Shown here in pieces: positions 42,163 to 50,536 of a stretch of DNA of 61,466 bases. Made by a program: the position numbers and the translations under genes. The notes beneath the pieces were generated by a model. The model did not search any database. It worked only from the letters and a program-made list of their open reading frames with translations, and had not been told where the DNA came from. Origin of the DNA: Limosilactobacillus pulli (lineage in GTDB: Bacteria; Bacillota; Bacilli; Lactobacillales; Lactobacillaceae); contig NZ_CANCWQ010000010.1 of NCBI RefSeq assembly GCF_947381555.1, positions 1-61,466 of the forward strand. The letters run 5' to 3'. Position 1 is the first letter of the stretch. Every line of letters starts with the position of its first letter.

Positions 42163-43121
42163 TAATTGAATGATTTTTCCTTTAGTGAGGTACCCCAGAA
42201 TGGATATCGCCTGGTATCCAGCGTTAAATCCATAAACCGGCTGCCCATCTCTTCGCCATCGGTTTGCGCAAATTCCAGCGAAGTTGTTACGTAATGCAGC
42301 CTTGGTGAACGAAAGCACTTGGCAAAACGAGAGCGGTTCAGCTTGCCGCGCGAAAACAGCCATAGACACCAAAACGTGATCAGCCAGTTGCGTTTTTCAA
42401 CCACCAGCAATTCGAGGGTATCTGAGCTCAGCGACTCATCCGGAGCAACCTTAAAGCCGCCGCCAATGTAAGGGTGATTGCTGGCGATTAGAATAAAGGT
42501 TTTGGGGAAGGGATGATGGTGGCCGTTTTTTTCTTGAACCATCGTCTCAAATGGCTCTTGGTTATATAAAACGCTCAAGGCTTGTGATAGATAAGAAAAG
42601 TTTCCCAGATGCCAGCGATTGAGTCGTTTTTTAGCTTTTGAGGCATTGGCTTGGCTGACGATGGCTGCATCAAAGCCGATCCCCAGATTATTCAAAAACC
42701 AGCCATTCTCCTGCTTGATGGCGTCATAATAGTGACCGACGTTGATTAGCGTCGGGTGCTTGGTATCCAAAATCTGGCTGAGGGCCGTCATTGGGTTGGG
42801 TGAGATTCCATAGCCGCGTGCAAAATCATTGCCACTGCCAGCTGGAATGTAGGCAAGCGGTATTGATGATCCCGCTTTGATGAGGCCATTGAGTGTTTCG
42901 TGTAGAGCACCATCGCCGCCAACCACCATTATGATGTGATCGTCAGCACCGGCAAAGCGACCGGCAATGCGCTCAGCTAAATCAATAGCATGGCCATGAT
43001 AGCGGGTTAAAACGACCTGATAGCTGATATTTAGTTCATTCAAACGACTCTGCAGCTGTTGCCAGATTTTTTTTGCCCGGCCGCCGCCAGCTAATAGGTT
43101 AACAATGATTGAATACTCCAT
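42162..43121 (-). CDS. Diacylglycerol kinase family lipid kinase
   Basis: 319 residues. The NAD/DAG-kinase fold with MVVGGDGALHETLNGL (nucleotide loop), PAGSGNDFARGYG and the later GIGFDAAIV. Members phosphorylate diacylglycerol or related lipids to feed phospholipid and lipoteichoic acid recycling; the lipid is not determined here. It follows rpoY on the same strand, after a terminator. Confidence 0.88.
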   Translation of the reverse strand: MEYSIIVNLLAGGGRAKKIWQQLQSRLNELNISYQVVLTRYHGHAIDLAERIAGRFAGADDHIIMVVGGDGALHETLNGLIKAGSSIPLAYIPAGSGNDFARGYGISPNPMTALSQILDTKHPTLINVGHYYDAIKQENGWFLNNLGIGFDAAIVSQANASKAKKRLNRWHLGNFSYLSQALSVLYNQEPFETMVQEKNGHHHPFPKTFILIASNHPYIGGGFKVAPDESLSSDTLELLVVEKRNWLITFWCLWLFSRGKLNRSRFAKCFRSPRLHYVTTSLEFAQTDGEEMGSRFMDLTLDTRRYPFWGTSLKEKSFN

Positions 43122-43142
43122 ACCAAACTCCTTAAAAGTAAT

Positions 43143-43173
43143 AAAAAAGCCGAGACAGACTTGCCATCTCAGC
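43143..43173 (-). terminator. Terminator of rpoY
   Basis: On the minus strand GCTGAGA and TCTCGGC arms are followed by TTTTTTAT, 18 bases after the rpoY stop. Confidence 0.8.
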
Positions 43174-43190
43174 CGCTAAGACCATTCAGC

Positions 43191-43403
43191 CTAGAATTCG
43201 GTAATCTTGAAGTCTGGATTCTGCTTTTCGTATGCCAAAGACTTTTCATCCAGCAGTTCAATGAATTCGATTTGGTATTCAGTCTTATTTTCCACGAGTT
43301 GACGTGCAACTGCTTCGGAGTCAGCTTCCAAGTAAAGTGACTTGGTGTTTTCACGTCGAGGAGTCATGGTCTTATCTGGTTGATAGTAAACTTTAAAAGT
43401 CAT
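43191..43403 (-). CDS. rpoY: RNA polymerase subunit epsilon (RpoY, DUF1447)
   Basis: 70 residues, the full family size. FKVYYQPDKTMTPRRENTKS and the end YEKQNPDFKITEF match the small epsilon subunit of Firmicutes polymerase, which binds near the secondary channel and resembles phage Gp2. AAGGAGAG precedes the ATG. In relatives rnjA (RNase J1) follows it directly; here a lipid kinase follows instead. Confidence 0.9.
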   Translation of the reverse strand: MTFKVYYQPDKTMTPRRENTKSLYLEADSEAVARQLVENKTEYQIEFIELLDEKSLAYEKQNPDFKITEF

Positions 43404-43533
43404 ATTTTCTCTCCTTAGATATTGGATATCGATAAATCACCAATTTATTTTATCACAACTAACGAGCAGTGTCGTCATTCTTAATGAACCATGTGGTATT
43501 CTTAAGATAAGAATAATAAACGGAGGGATGAAC

Positions 43534-43998
43534 ATGCGACTGTTTATGATAATTTTAGTCTCAGCAATCATAGTCCTTGCCATCTATTTTTTGGTTCACC
43601 GTACGATGATCAATCGGGCAACCTTGATGCTGCGCAGACAGGCTCAGGCAACGACCGATGCAGCAATGGCCTATGCGTTAAAGCATATCTTGCTGCAGCT
43701 GCCGGCCATGCCTGAATCGCAGCTGGTGACCGATGTCTGGGGAAAGGGCGTTTTGGCATTTGAGTATACGCTCAAGGCTAAAAAGGTCACTGAACTTAAT
43801 GCCAAAGATATAGAGCTGGCATTAAACGCCTATGCTAAAGAAAAACATCTGGATTATCTGCCTTCAGCCCCCAAGACGTTTGTCGTGACCGATTGGTGGA
43901 CCTATGAGCAGATGCTGCACGTTGATGTGGCCTACATTTACAATGAAGCAACTCGTGAATACGTGATGGATCTGCATAAACTTAATCAAAACAACTGA
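43534..43998 (+). CDS. Membrane-anchored protein of unknown function
   Basis: 154 residues, not recognised. One N-terminal membrane span (about 2-22, LFMIILVSAIIVLAIYFLV) is followed by a soluble domain with RQAQATTDAAMAYALKHIL and a C-terminal DVAYIYNEATREYVMDLHKL. The domain is probably outside if the N-terminus stays in, but orientation is unsure. ATG 43534 is 6 bases after GGAGGG; the ATG at 43528 directly abuts it. It is convergent with def. Confidence 0.7.
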   Translation: MRLFMIILVSAIIVLAIYFLVHRTMINRATLMLRRQAQATTDAAMAYALKHILLQLPAMPESQLVTDVWGKGVLAFEYTLKAKKVTELNAKDIELALNAYAKEKHLDYLPSAPKTFVVTDWWTYEQMLHVDVAYIYNEATREYVMDLHKLNQNN

Positions 43999-44023
43999 TC
44001 CAATCAAACCAATTGATTGAGCA

Positions 44024-44058
44024 CAAAAAAACAGGCATGCTGGATGCAGCGTGCCTGG
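44024..44058 (-). terminator. Terminator of def
   Basis: On the minus strand CAGGCACGCT and AGCATGCCTG pair around 6 bases (two mismatches) and are followed by TTTTTTTG. Confidence 0.8.
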
Positions 44059-44075
44059 AGTCTTGGATGAATGCA

Positions 44076-44636
44076 TTAGTCAAATAAGATCGTATCCTTA
44101 GGGGCCTCGAAAGGATGCTCTTTGTTGATATGATCATAAAATAAAATACCATGCAGGTGATCGATCTCATGCTGGCAGACGATGGCTGGATAATGCTTGA
44201 GCCGAATCTTGTGCGTTTCACCAGTCGTATCTTGATACTTTAAAGTAATCCGGTCATGCCGTGGCACATAGCCAGGTACGTCGCGATCAACCGATAGGCA
44301 GCCTTCGCCTTCAGTCAATGCGCCATATTGAACCGATTCACTGACAATAACCGGATTAATGATGACATCCTTGAATACTGGCTCATCATCGGGTTCTTCA
44401 CCAGGAACCAGCACAGCAGCCATTTGTTTGGACTGACCGACTTGAGGAGCCGCCAGACCGACACCGGCCCGTAGCTTGTATTTTTCGCATAATTCGGGAT
44501 CTTGGCTGACCACCAGATATTCCATCAGATCCTTGGCCAGTTTTTGGTCATCTTCAGAAAGAGGGAACTCGACCTTGGCAGCTCGCTTGCGCAGAACGGG
44601 GTCGGGATCACGAACAATGTCTTTCATTAGAAACAT
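44076..44636 (-). CDS. def: Peptide deformylase
   Basis: 186 residues. Removes formyl from nascent N-terminal Met. The three motifs are GVGLAAPQVG, EGCLS (metal Cys) and QHEIDHLHG (two metal His and the catalytic Glu). ATG 44636 gives the N-terminus MFLMKDIVRDPDPVLR seen in lactobacilli; GGAGG lies 11 bases ahead, inside a longer frame opening at 44654. Single gene. Confidence 0.95.
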   Translation of the reverse strand: MFLMKDIVRDPDPVLRKRAAKVEFPLSEDDQKLAKDLMEYLVVSQDPELCEKYKLRAGVGLAAPQVGQSKQMAAVLVPGEEPDDEPVFKDVIINPVIVSESVQYGALTEGEGCLSVDRDVPGYVPRHDRITLKYQDTTGETHKIRLKHYPAIVCQHEIDHLHGILFYDHINKEHPFEAPKDTILFD

Positions 44637-44709
44637 ACTTGGTTTCGCCTCCATATTAAACGTTCAATGAACAGTCTATCATAAAAACTCAAAAAAAGCT
44701 GACAGAAGC

Positions 44710-44738
44710 CTGTCAATTTGATAATGAAGGCATATACT
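44710..44738 (+). promoter_or_regulatory. Candidate promoter of the UPF0223 gene
   Basis: CTGTCA, a 17-nt spacer and TATACT, 41 nt before the start. The -35 lies in a TGACAG/CTGTCA hairpin that, read on the minus strand, is followed by seven T. Confidence 0.4.
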
Positions 44739-44779
44739 AAATAAGATAAGCAGAAATCTGCAAAAGGGGATGTGAGACA

Positions 44780-45067
44780 GTGCACGATAAAAACTATTCC
44801 TATCCACTAGATCCGAGCTGGAGCACGGCTGAAATCGAAACCGTCATTGCAATGTTTCGGGCAGTGGAAGATGCTTATGAGGTTGGCATCAATCGTCAGC
44901 AGGTTATGGACTGTTATCGAAAATTCAAGATGGTAGTATCGGCCAAAAGTGAAGAGAAATGCTTAGGAAGAGAATTTGCCAAGGCCACGGGCGGCTACCA
45001 GCTGTATGATGTTGTCAAAGCGGCTCGTGAGCAAAAGGCAGGACAGATTAAGCTAAGCATAAAATAA
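44780..45067 (+). CDS. UPF0223 family protein (YktA-like)
   Basis: 95 residues. YSYPLDPSWSTAEIETVIAMF and FKMVVSAKSEEKCLGREF match UPF0223, a small helical family of unknown role. The start is GTG 44780, 10 bases after AAAGGGG. It is 17 bases ahead of the SuhB-family gene, an arrangement also seen in B. subtilis (yktA-suhB region). Confidence 0.85.
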   Translation: MHDKNYSYPLDPSWSTAEIETVIAMFRAVEDAYEVGINRQQVMDCYRKFKMVVSAKSEEKCLGREFAKATGGYQLYDVVKAAREQKAGQIKLSIK

Positions 45068-45083
45068 CATTAGGGGTGTCATA

Positions 45084-45848
45084 ATGCTGGAACAGATTGA
45101 TCAGCAGGCGCAGCAGCTGATGTGGGAAGTCCGTCAGCAGACGCTGCAGCTGATGACCAAAGAATTTAACGTTGCTGAAAAAACCAGTGCTCGGGATCTG
45201 GTCACGACCGTTGATAAACAAAACGAAAAAATGATTGATGATCGGCTTAAAGAAATTGATCCGACCTGCCGCATCGTCAGTGAGGAAGGCTTTGGCGATC
45301 AAGTTAACGATTTAAAGGGGCATGTCTGGATTGTTGACCCGATTGACGGCACGATGAACTTTGTGATGCAAAAACGTAATTTTGCCATTATGATGGGACT
45401 GTATATTGATGGCAAGCCGGCACTGGGGTATATCATGGATGTTGTTGAAGGAACGCTTTATCACGGCGGTATTGGCAAAGGCGTTTTTGCCAATCAGCAG
45501 CGTCTGCGCACGCCAGCCAACAAATCACTTGCTGACAGCCTGATGGTCATGAACGGCTACTTGACTATGAATAATGTACATGGCCTGCAAAGGGCTGCCA
45601 GAAAAGCACGGGGATTGCGAATGTATGGCAGTGCCGGAATTGAAATGATCTATGTTCTGACGGGATGCTTGGGGGCGTATGTTTCTCATCTGCACCCTTG
45701 GGATCTGGCAGCAGGGCGTGTCTTGGCTGAAGAACTGGGATTAGTTGTGAAACCAATTGACGATGATCATCTCAATGTGTTATCATCTAACTTTGTATTA
45801 GTAGCGACAAAGCAAGCGGGTCAAGATCTTTTGAACATCGCTGAATAG
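45084..45848 (+). CDS. Inositol monophosphatase (SuhB) family protein
   Basis: 254 residues. A Mg-dependent phosphatase; the metal motifs are VSEEGFG, WIVDPIDGTMNF and HLHPWDLAAG. Substrates in this family range from inositol phosphate to FBP and nucleotides, so none is assigned. TAGGGGTG precedes the ATG. It ends in a terminator ahead of typA. Confidence 0.9.
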   Translation: MLEQIDQQAQQLMWEVRQQTLQLMTKEFNVAEKTSARDLVTTVDKQNEKMIDDRLKEIDPTCRIVSEEGFGDQVNDLKGHVWIVDPIDGTMNFVMQKRNFAIMMGLYIDGKPALGYIMDVVEGTLYHGGIGKGVFANQQRLRTPANKSLADSLMVMNGYLTMNNVHGLQRAARKARGLRMYGSAGIEMIYVLTGCLGAYVSHLHPWDLAAGRVLAEELGLVVKPIDDDHLNVLSSNFVLVATKQAGQDLLNIAE

Positions 45849-45854
45849 CCCAAG

Positions 45855-45880
45855 ACTGTGACAGCGGTCACAGTTTTTTT
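45855..45880 (+). terminator. Terminator of the SuhB-family gene
   Basis: Perfect 8-bp ACTGTGAC/GTCACAGT stem with an AGCG loop, followed by TTTTTT. Confidence 0.9.
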
Positions 45881-45940
45881 ATGACAAGGCCGCTGCCTCA
45901 CAAAATTTAGAGTATTGATTAGACGAAAGGAAGATAACTT

Positions 45941-47785
45941 TTGAAAACACGTGATGATATTCGCAACATTGCGATCATTGCCCACGTCGACCATGGTAAG
46001 ACTACGCTGGTCAACGAAATGCTGAAGCAATCTGACACTTTGCCAGAACACTTCGAGATTCAAGATCGGGCCATGGATACCAACGCCATTGAACGTGAAC
46101 GTGGTATCACCATTCTCTCCAAGAACACGGCCGTTAAGTACGGCAAGTACCAGATCAACATCTTGGACACCCCAGGTCACGCCGACTTTGGTGGTGAGGT
46201 TGAACGGGTTATGAAGATGGTTGACGGTGTTCTGCTGGTTGTTGATGCTTTTGAAGGTACGATGCCTCAAACGCGCTTCGTGCTGCAAAAGGCTCTTGAA
46301 CAACACTTGACGCCAATCGTTGTTATCAACAAGGTTGACCGTAAGGGTGCTCGTCCAGAAGAAGTCGTTGATGAAGTGCTCGACCTGTTTATTGAACTGG
46401 GTGCCGACGAAGATCAGCTGGACTTCCCAGTTATCTACACGTCAGCTATGAATGGTACTTCCAGCTACGATTCTGACGTTTCGACGCAGGAACACACGAT
46501 GAAGCCATTGTTCGACACGATCGTTAAGACGATTCCAGCGCCAATCGACAATTCTGATGAACCACTGCAGTTCCAAGTTGCCATTCTGGACTACAACGAC
46601 TTTGTTGGTCGAATTGGGATTGGCCGAATCTTCCGTGGCAAGATCAAGGTCGGTGACAATGTTTCTGTTATGAAGCTGGATGGCTCCAAGAAGAACTTCC
46701 GGGTTACCAAGCTGTTTGGTTTCTTCGGTCTGAAGCGTGAAGAAATTCAAGAAGCCAAGGCCGGTGACTTGATTGCCATCTCTGGTATGGAAGACATCAA
46801 CGTTGGTGAGACGATCACGGATTCCGAGCACCCAGAAGCCCTCAAGCCACTGCGGATCGATCCACCTACGCTGCAGATGACGTTCCGGACCAACGACTCG
46901 CCATTTGCCGGTCGGGAAGGTAAGTTTGTTACCTCTCGTCAATTGGAAAACCGCTTGAATGCTGAGCTGCACACTGACGTTTCACTGCGGGTTGACCCAA
47001 CCGATGAACCAGGTGCCTGGACGGTTTCTGGCCGTGGTGAATTGCACCTGTCGATCTTGATTGAAACAATGCGTCGTGAAGGTTACGAACTGCAGGTTTC
47101 TCGTCCACAGGTTATCTACCGTGAAATTGATGGTACGACTTGCGAGCCATTTGAAGAAGTTCAAGTTGACGTACCTGACGAATACACTGGTGGCATCATT
47201 GACTCACTTGCAAAGCGCAAGGGTGAGATGAAGAACATGGAACCTTCCAAGAACGGTCAAACACGAATGATTTTTGAGGTTCCTTCACGTGGCCTGATCG
47301 GCTACTCAACCGAATTTATGTCCCAAACGCGGGGTTATGGGATCATGAGCCACTCCTTCAAGGAATACCGGCCAGTTATCAAGAACTGGAACCCAGGTCG
47401 GACGAAGGGTACGTTGGTATCAATGAATGCCGGCAAGGCTACGACCTACGCAATGATGGGTATCGAATCCCGTGGTACGCTTCTGATCGACCCAGGTACG
47501 GAAGTCTACGAAGGTATGATCGTTGGTGAAAACAACCGTGAAAACGATATTACCGTTAACATCACTAAGGGTAAGAACCTGACCAACGTGCGGGCGGCTG
47601 GTTCTGATGAAATGGCACGGATCAAGACGCCAACGCACCTTTCTTTGGAAGAATCGTTGGAATTCTTGAACGATGACGAATATTGTGAAATTACGCCTGA
47701 AAACGTTCGCCTGCGTAAGCAGATCCTGAACACGAATGCTCGTGAAAAGGAAGCTAAGCGTCGTCGGGCTGCTTCACGCAAGTAA
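45941..47785 (+). CDS. typA: Translational GTPase TypA/BipA
   Basis: 614 residues. A ribosome-associated GTPase of the EF-G class, important in stress and cold. The G1 loop is AHVDHGKTT, then ERGITI, DTPGHADF and NKVDRKGA; EF-G-like domains III and V and the C-terminal domain (RGYGIMSHSFKEY) follow. The start is TTG 45941, after GAAAGGAAG; no ATG fits. Strong codon bias indicates high expression. Confidence 0.96.
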   Translation: MKTRDDIRNIAIIAHVDHGKTTLVNEMLKQSDTLPEHFEIQDRAMDTNAIERERGITILSKNTAVKYGKYQINILDTPGHADFGGEVERVMKMVDGVLLVVDAFEGTMPQTRFVLQKALEQHLTPIVVINKVDRKGARPEEVVDEVLDLFIELGADEDQLDFPVIYTSAMNGTSSYDSDVSTQEHTMKPLFDTIVKTIPAPIDNSDEPLQFQVAILDYNDFVGRIGIGRIFRGKIKVGDNVSVMKLDGSKKNFRVTKLFGFFGLKREEIQEAKAGDLIAISGMEDINVGETITDSEHPEALKPLRIDPPTLQMTFRTNDSPFAGREGKFVTSRQLENRLNAELHTDVSLRVDPTDEPGAWTVSGRGELHLSILIETMRREGYELQVSRPQVIYREIDGTTCEPFEEVQVDVPDEYTGGIIDSLAKRKGEMKNMEPSKNGQTRMIFEVPSRGLIGYSTEFMSQTRGYGIMSHSFKEYRPVIKNWNPGRTKGTLVSMNAGKATTYAMMGIESRGTLLIDPGTEVYEGMIVGENNRENDITVNITKGKNLTNVRAAGSDEMARIKTPTHLSLEESLEFLNDDEYCEITPENVRLRKQILNTNAREKEAKRRRAASRK

Positions 47786-47817
47786 AAAGACGGTCTGATT
47801 AAGTAACAGCTGTCGCC

Positions 47818-47863
47818 AAAGACCCATCATTCGGCTTATTGACCGGGTGAATGGGTCTTTTTT
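47818..47863 (+). terminator. Terminator of typA
   Basis: AAAGACCCAT and ATGGGTCTTT arms with an inner TTCGG/CCGG pairing, followed by TTT. Confidence 0.85.
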
Positions 47864-47918
47864 GTAACAATGCCAGCTGATGAATGAACGCGAAACGGGT
47901 TTTGCTGAGCAGGTGGTG

Positions 47919-47924
47919 TATAAT
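47919..47924 (+). promoter_or_regulatory. -10 element of the ftsW operon
   Basis: A consensus TATAAT 36 bases ahead of the ftsW start; no clear -35. Transcription from it would begin near 47931, which excludes the TTG at 47930 as the start of ftsW. Confidence 0.5.
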
Positions 47925-47959
47925 ATTGTTTGATTTTATCAAAAGCGAGGAATAGCCAG

Positions 47960-49165
47960 TTGAAGACGACGTTTAAAAAAATCTATCGAAAAATGCGCAG
48001 CATCGACTATTGGATTTTGCTGCCATATTTGGTGCTGTGTTTAATCGGTGTGGTGATGGTCTATTCGGCCAGTGCTGCCATCAAAATGCAGACGGGCGGA
48101 TCACCGGTTGGCTATCTGGTTAAGCAGATCGTGTTTGTTTTGATGGGTTGGGGATTTTTTGGATTTTTGGCTTCTCTCAACCTGAATAAACTTCGTGGAC
48201 GAGGTTTTTTATGGTGGACTTATGTGGGTATTCTTTTTTTATTGTTTTTCGTTAAGTTCTTTGGCCGCGCTGTTAATGGTGCCAATGGATGGATCAATCT
48301 CGGGCCGATCAGTATTCAACCAGCCGAATTTTCAAAACTGTATCTGATAATCTATTGGGCCAATCGCTGTGCCAAGGTTAACGATGAGCTGCATCATCCT
48401 AGTATGCGCGAGTATTCCATGGCATTGTTTAAAACTAGTCTTTTACTGTTGCTTATCATTATTCAACCTGACGTCGGTGGCTTTTCAATTAACTTTGCCA
48501 TTGCTGCTTTGATAATCATGGCATCGGGCTATAATTCACGCTGGACGATCCTGATTTTTGATGGCCTGCTTTTGATTGGAATGATTGCCCTGCCTAGCCT
48601 AGCTAAGATTGTGGCGACTGGTCATATCAAAAATTATCAAGTCGCGCGCTTCGTGGCATTTGTCAATCCGTTTGGGACACAAAGCGGTGCCGGCAGTCAG
48701 TTGGTCAATTCATACTATGCAATCAGCAATGGTGGCCTAAAAGGCGTCGGCCTAGGCAACAGTATTCAAAAAATGGGCTATCTTCCAGAACCAAATACCG
48801 ACTTTATCTTATCAGTCGTCAGTGAGGAGCTTGGCTTTATTGGCGTGTTTTTGGTGCTTACGCTTTTGACGATCATCATTTGCCAGATCATTCGGGTTGG
48901 AGTTCGTTCTGACAGTATGTATGAGGGGCTGCTTTGTTACGGAGTCGGTACTTTTATTGCCGTTGAAGCTGCAATCAACGTCGGTGGGGTTACTGGTCTG
49001 CTGCCGATTACAGGGGTAACGTTCCCATTTATCAGTTATGGGGGATCCAGTATGCTTGCGTTAAGCATTGCGCTAGGCTTGGCGATGAACGTCAGCATTC
49101 GGCAAAAGCTGCGGCGTAAAAACCTGCGGCGACTGCAGGCAATCAGACAAAGGGGGATTGGCTAA
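47960..49165 (+). CDS. ftsW: Septal peptidoglycan polymerase FtsW (SEDS)
   Basis: 401 residues with about ten membrane segments. It polymerises lipid II at the septum with the class B PBP at 15409. SEDS motifs are VYSASAA, VNGANGWINLGPISIQPAE, LVNSYYAISNGGLKGVGLGNS, PEPNTDFILSVVSEELGF and GVTFPFISYGGSS. TTG 47960 lies 9 bases after GAGGA; a TTG 10 codons upstream falls at the likely transcript start. Its stop overlaps ylbG (TAATG). Confidence 0.94.
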   Translation: MKTTFKKIYRKMRSIDYWILLPYLVLCLIGVVMVYSASAAIKMQTGGSPVGYLVKQIVFVLMGWGFFGFLASLNLNKLRGRGFLWWTYVGILFLLFFVKFFGRAVNGANGWINLGPISIQPAEFSKLYLIIYWANRCAKVNDELHHPSMREYSMALFKTSLLLLLIIIQPDVGGFSINFAIAALIIMASGYNSRWTILIFDGLLLIGMIALPSLAKIVATGHIKNYQVARFVAFVNPFGTQSGAGSQLVNSYYAISNGGLKGVGLGNSIQKMGYLPEPNTDFILSVVSEELGFIGVFLVLTLLTIIICQIIRVGVRSDSMYEGLLCYGVGTFIAVEAAINVGGVTGLLPITGVTFPFISYGGSSMLALSIALGLAMNVSIRQKLRRKNLRRLQAIRQRGIG

Positions 49166-49452
49166 TGGATTTTTCGATTCGTCCCAGACGTGGGTTGATC
49201 GTTTATTTAAACAGTATGAAAACGGTCAAGTCATTGCGGCGATACGGCCGAATTCAATATGCGTCACGTCGCATGCATTATGCGGTGCTGTACGTTGATG
49301 AACAAAATGTGGATACGATAACCGAAAAACTGCAACAGCTGCGCAACGTTAGGCGAGTAATGCAGTCGCACTGGCCAGAACTTGATCCAGAATTAATAGA
49401 CTTGGAATTAACGGGTCTGTATAAAAAACATGATGAGGATGAAAAAGAATGA
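49165..49452 (+). CDS. ylbG: YlbG family protein (DUF2129, UPF0298)
   Basis: 95 residues. RRGLIVYLNSMKTVKSLRRYG and MHYAVLYVDE match this small family of unknown function. It overlaps ftsW by one base and rsmD by four, within the ftsW-ylbG-rsmD-coaD-ylbL operon. Confidence 0.9.
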   Translation: MDFSIRPRRGLIVYLNSMKTVKSLRRYGRIQYASRRMHYAVLYVDEQNVDTITEKLQQLRNVRRVMQSHWPELDPELIDLELTGLYKKHDEDEKE

Positions 49453-50018
49453 GAATTATTTCCGGCGAGTTTCGTGGACGGCGTTTGAATGCCGTACCTG
49501 GAATGGCAACGCGACCAACGACTGATAAGGTCAAAGAGTCGCTGTTCAACATTATCGGCCCCTATTTTGAGGGTGGAACCAGTCTTGATCTTTATGGCGG
49601 CAGTGGCGGCTTGAGTATTGAGGCAGTTTCAAGAGGAATTGATCATGCCGTTTTAATTGATCGACAATATGCTGCCATCAAGACCATTAAGAAAAATATC
49701 GAAGTGACTAAGCATCCCGAACGTTTTAGCGTCTATAAGCAGGATGCCGAAAAATCCCTGCATTTCTTGAGCCGGCAAACGCAGCACTTTGACTTGATCT
49801 TTTTGGATCCACCGTATGCCAAGCAGCATATTATTGACGATCTTGAAAGAATGGTTGACTTGGATTTATTGAACGATCAAGCTTTAATCGTAGCCGAAAC
49901 CAATCAAGAGGCAAATCTGCCGACTGAAAACTGGGGAAGCTTTGAATTCTTGCGTCAGCAGACCTACGGCATTACGGTGCTGACGATCTATCGTTTTAGA
50001 AAGGGTGAAACAGAATGA
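49449..50018 (+). CDS. rsmD: 16S rRNA (guanine966-N2)-methyltransferase RsmD
   Basis: 189 residues. It has the N-terminal MRIISGEFRGRRLNAVPG, RPTTDKVKESLFNII, the SAM loop LDLYGGSGGLSIEAVSRG and the catalytic LIFLDPPYAK (N/DPPY motif). Overlaps ylbG and coaD by 4 bases each (ATGA). Confidence 0.95.
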   Translation: MRIISGEFRGRRLNAVPGMATRPTTDKVKESLFNIIGPYFEGGTSLDLYGGSGGLSIEAVSRGIDHAVLIDRQYAAIKTIKKNIEVTKHPERFSVYKQDAEKSLHFLSRQTQHFDLIFLDPPYAKQHIIDDLERMVDLDLLNDQALIVAETNQEANLPTENWGSFEFLRQQTYGITVLTIYRFRKGETE

Positions 50019-50536
50019 AAATCGCACTTTTTCCTGGGTCGTTTGATCCACTGACTTTAGGACACATGGACTTGATCCGTCGCGGCAGCGCCCTGTTTGA
50101 TCAGCTGGCAGTTGCGGTAATGAGCAATGACTCCAAAAAACCACTGTTTACGGTTGAGGAGCGCGTGGCGCAGGTCAAAGAGGCCGTAGCCGGATTATCT
50201 AACGTTTCGGTTATCACGGCAGAAGGACTGACCGTTGATTTAATGAACAAGATTGGCGCCGATTATTTAATGCGTGGCCTGCGTAATGTTAATGACTTTC
50301 AATATGAGCGTGATATTGCAGCCATGAACCAGTTCTTAGACGATCAGGCAGAAACGGTCTTTTTCCTGGCTGATCCTAAATATCAGCATCTTTCCAGCAG
50401 CCTTTTAAAAGAAACGGCGGCAGCTGGTGGCGATATCTCTGCCTACTTACCGGGCAATATCAATAAAGCCCTGGAAAAACGACTTCGCGAAACGAAACTG
50501 GAACAGGTAAAGGAACAAAATGAGCAGACAAGATAA
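50015..50536 (+). CDS. coaD: Phosphopantetheine adenylyltransferase
   Basis: 173 residues. Penultimate enzyme of coenzyme A synthesis. It has FPGSFDPLTLGHMDLI with the TxGH nucleotidyl motif, YLMRGLRNVNDFQYE and YQHLSSSLLKE. It overlaps rsmD by 4 bases and the protease gene by 17. Confidence 0.96.
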   Translation: MKIALFPGSFDPLTLGHMDLIRRGSALFDQLAVAVMSNDSKKPLFTVEERVAQVKEAVAGLSNVSVITAEGLTVDLMNKIGADYLMRGLRNVNDFQYERDIAAMNQFLDDQAETVFFLADPKYQHLSSSLLKETAAAGGDISAYLPGNINKALEKRLRETKLEQVKEQNEQTR

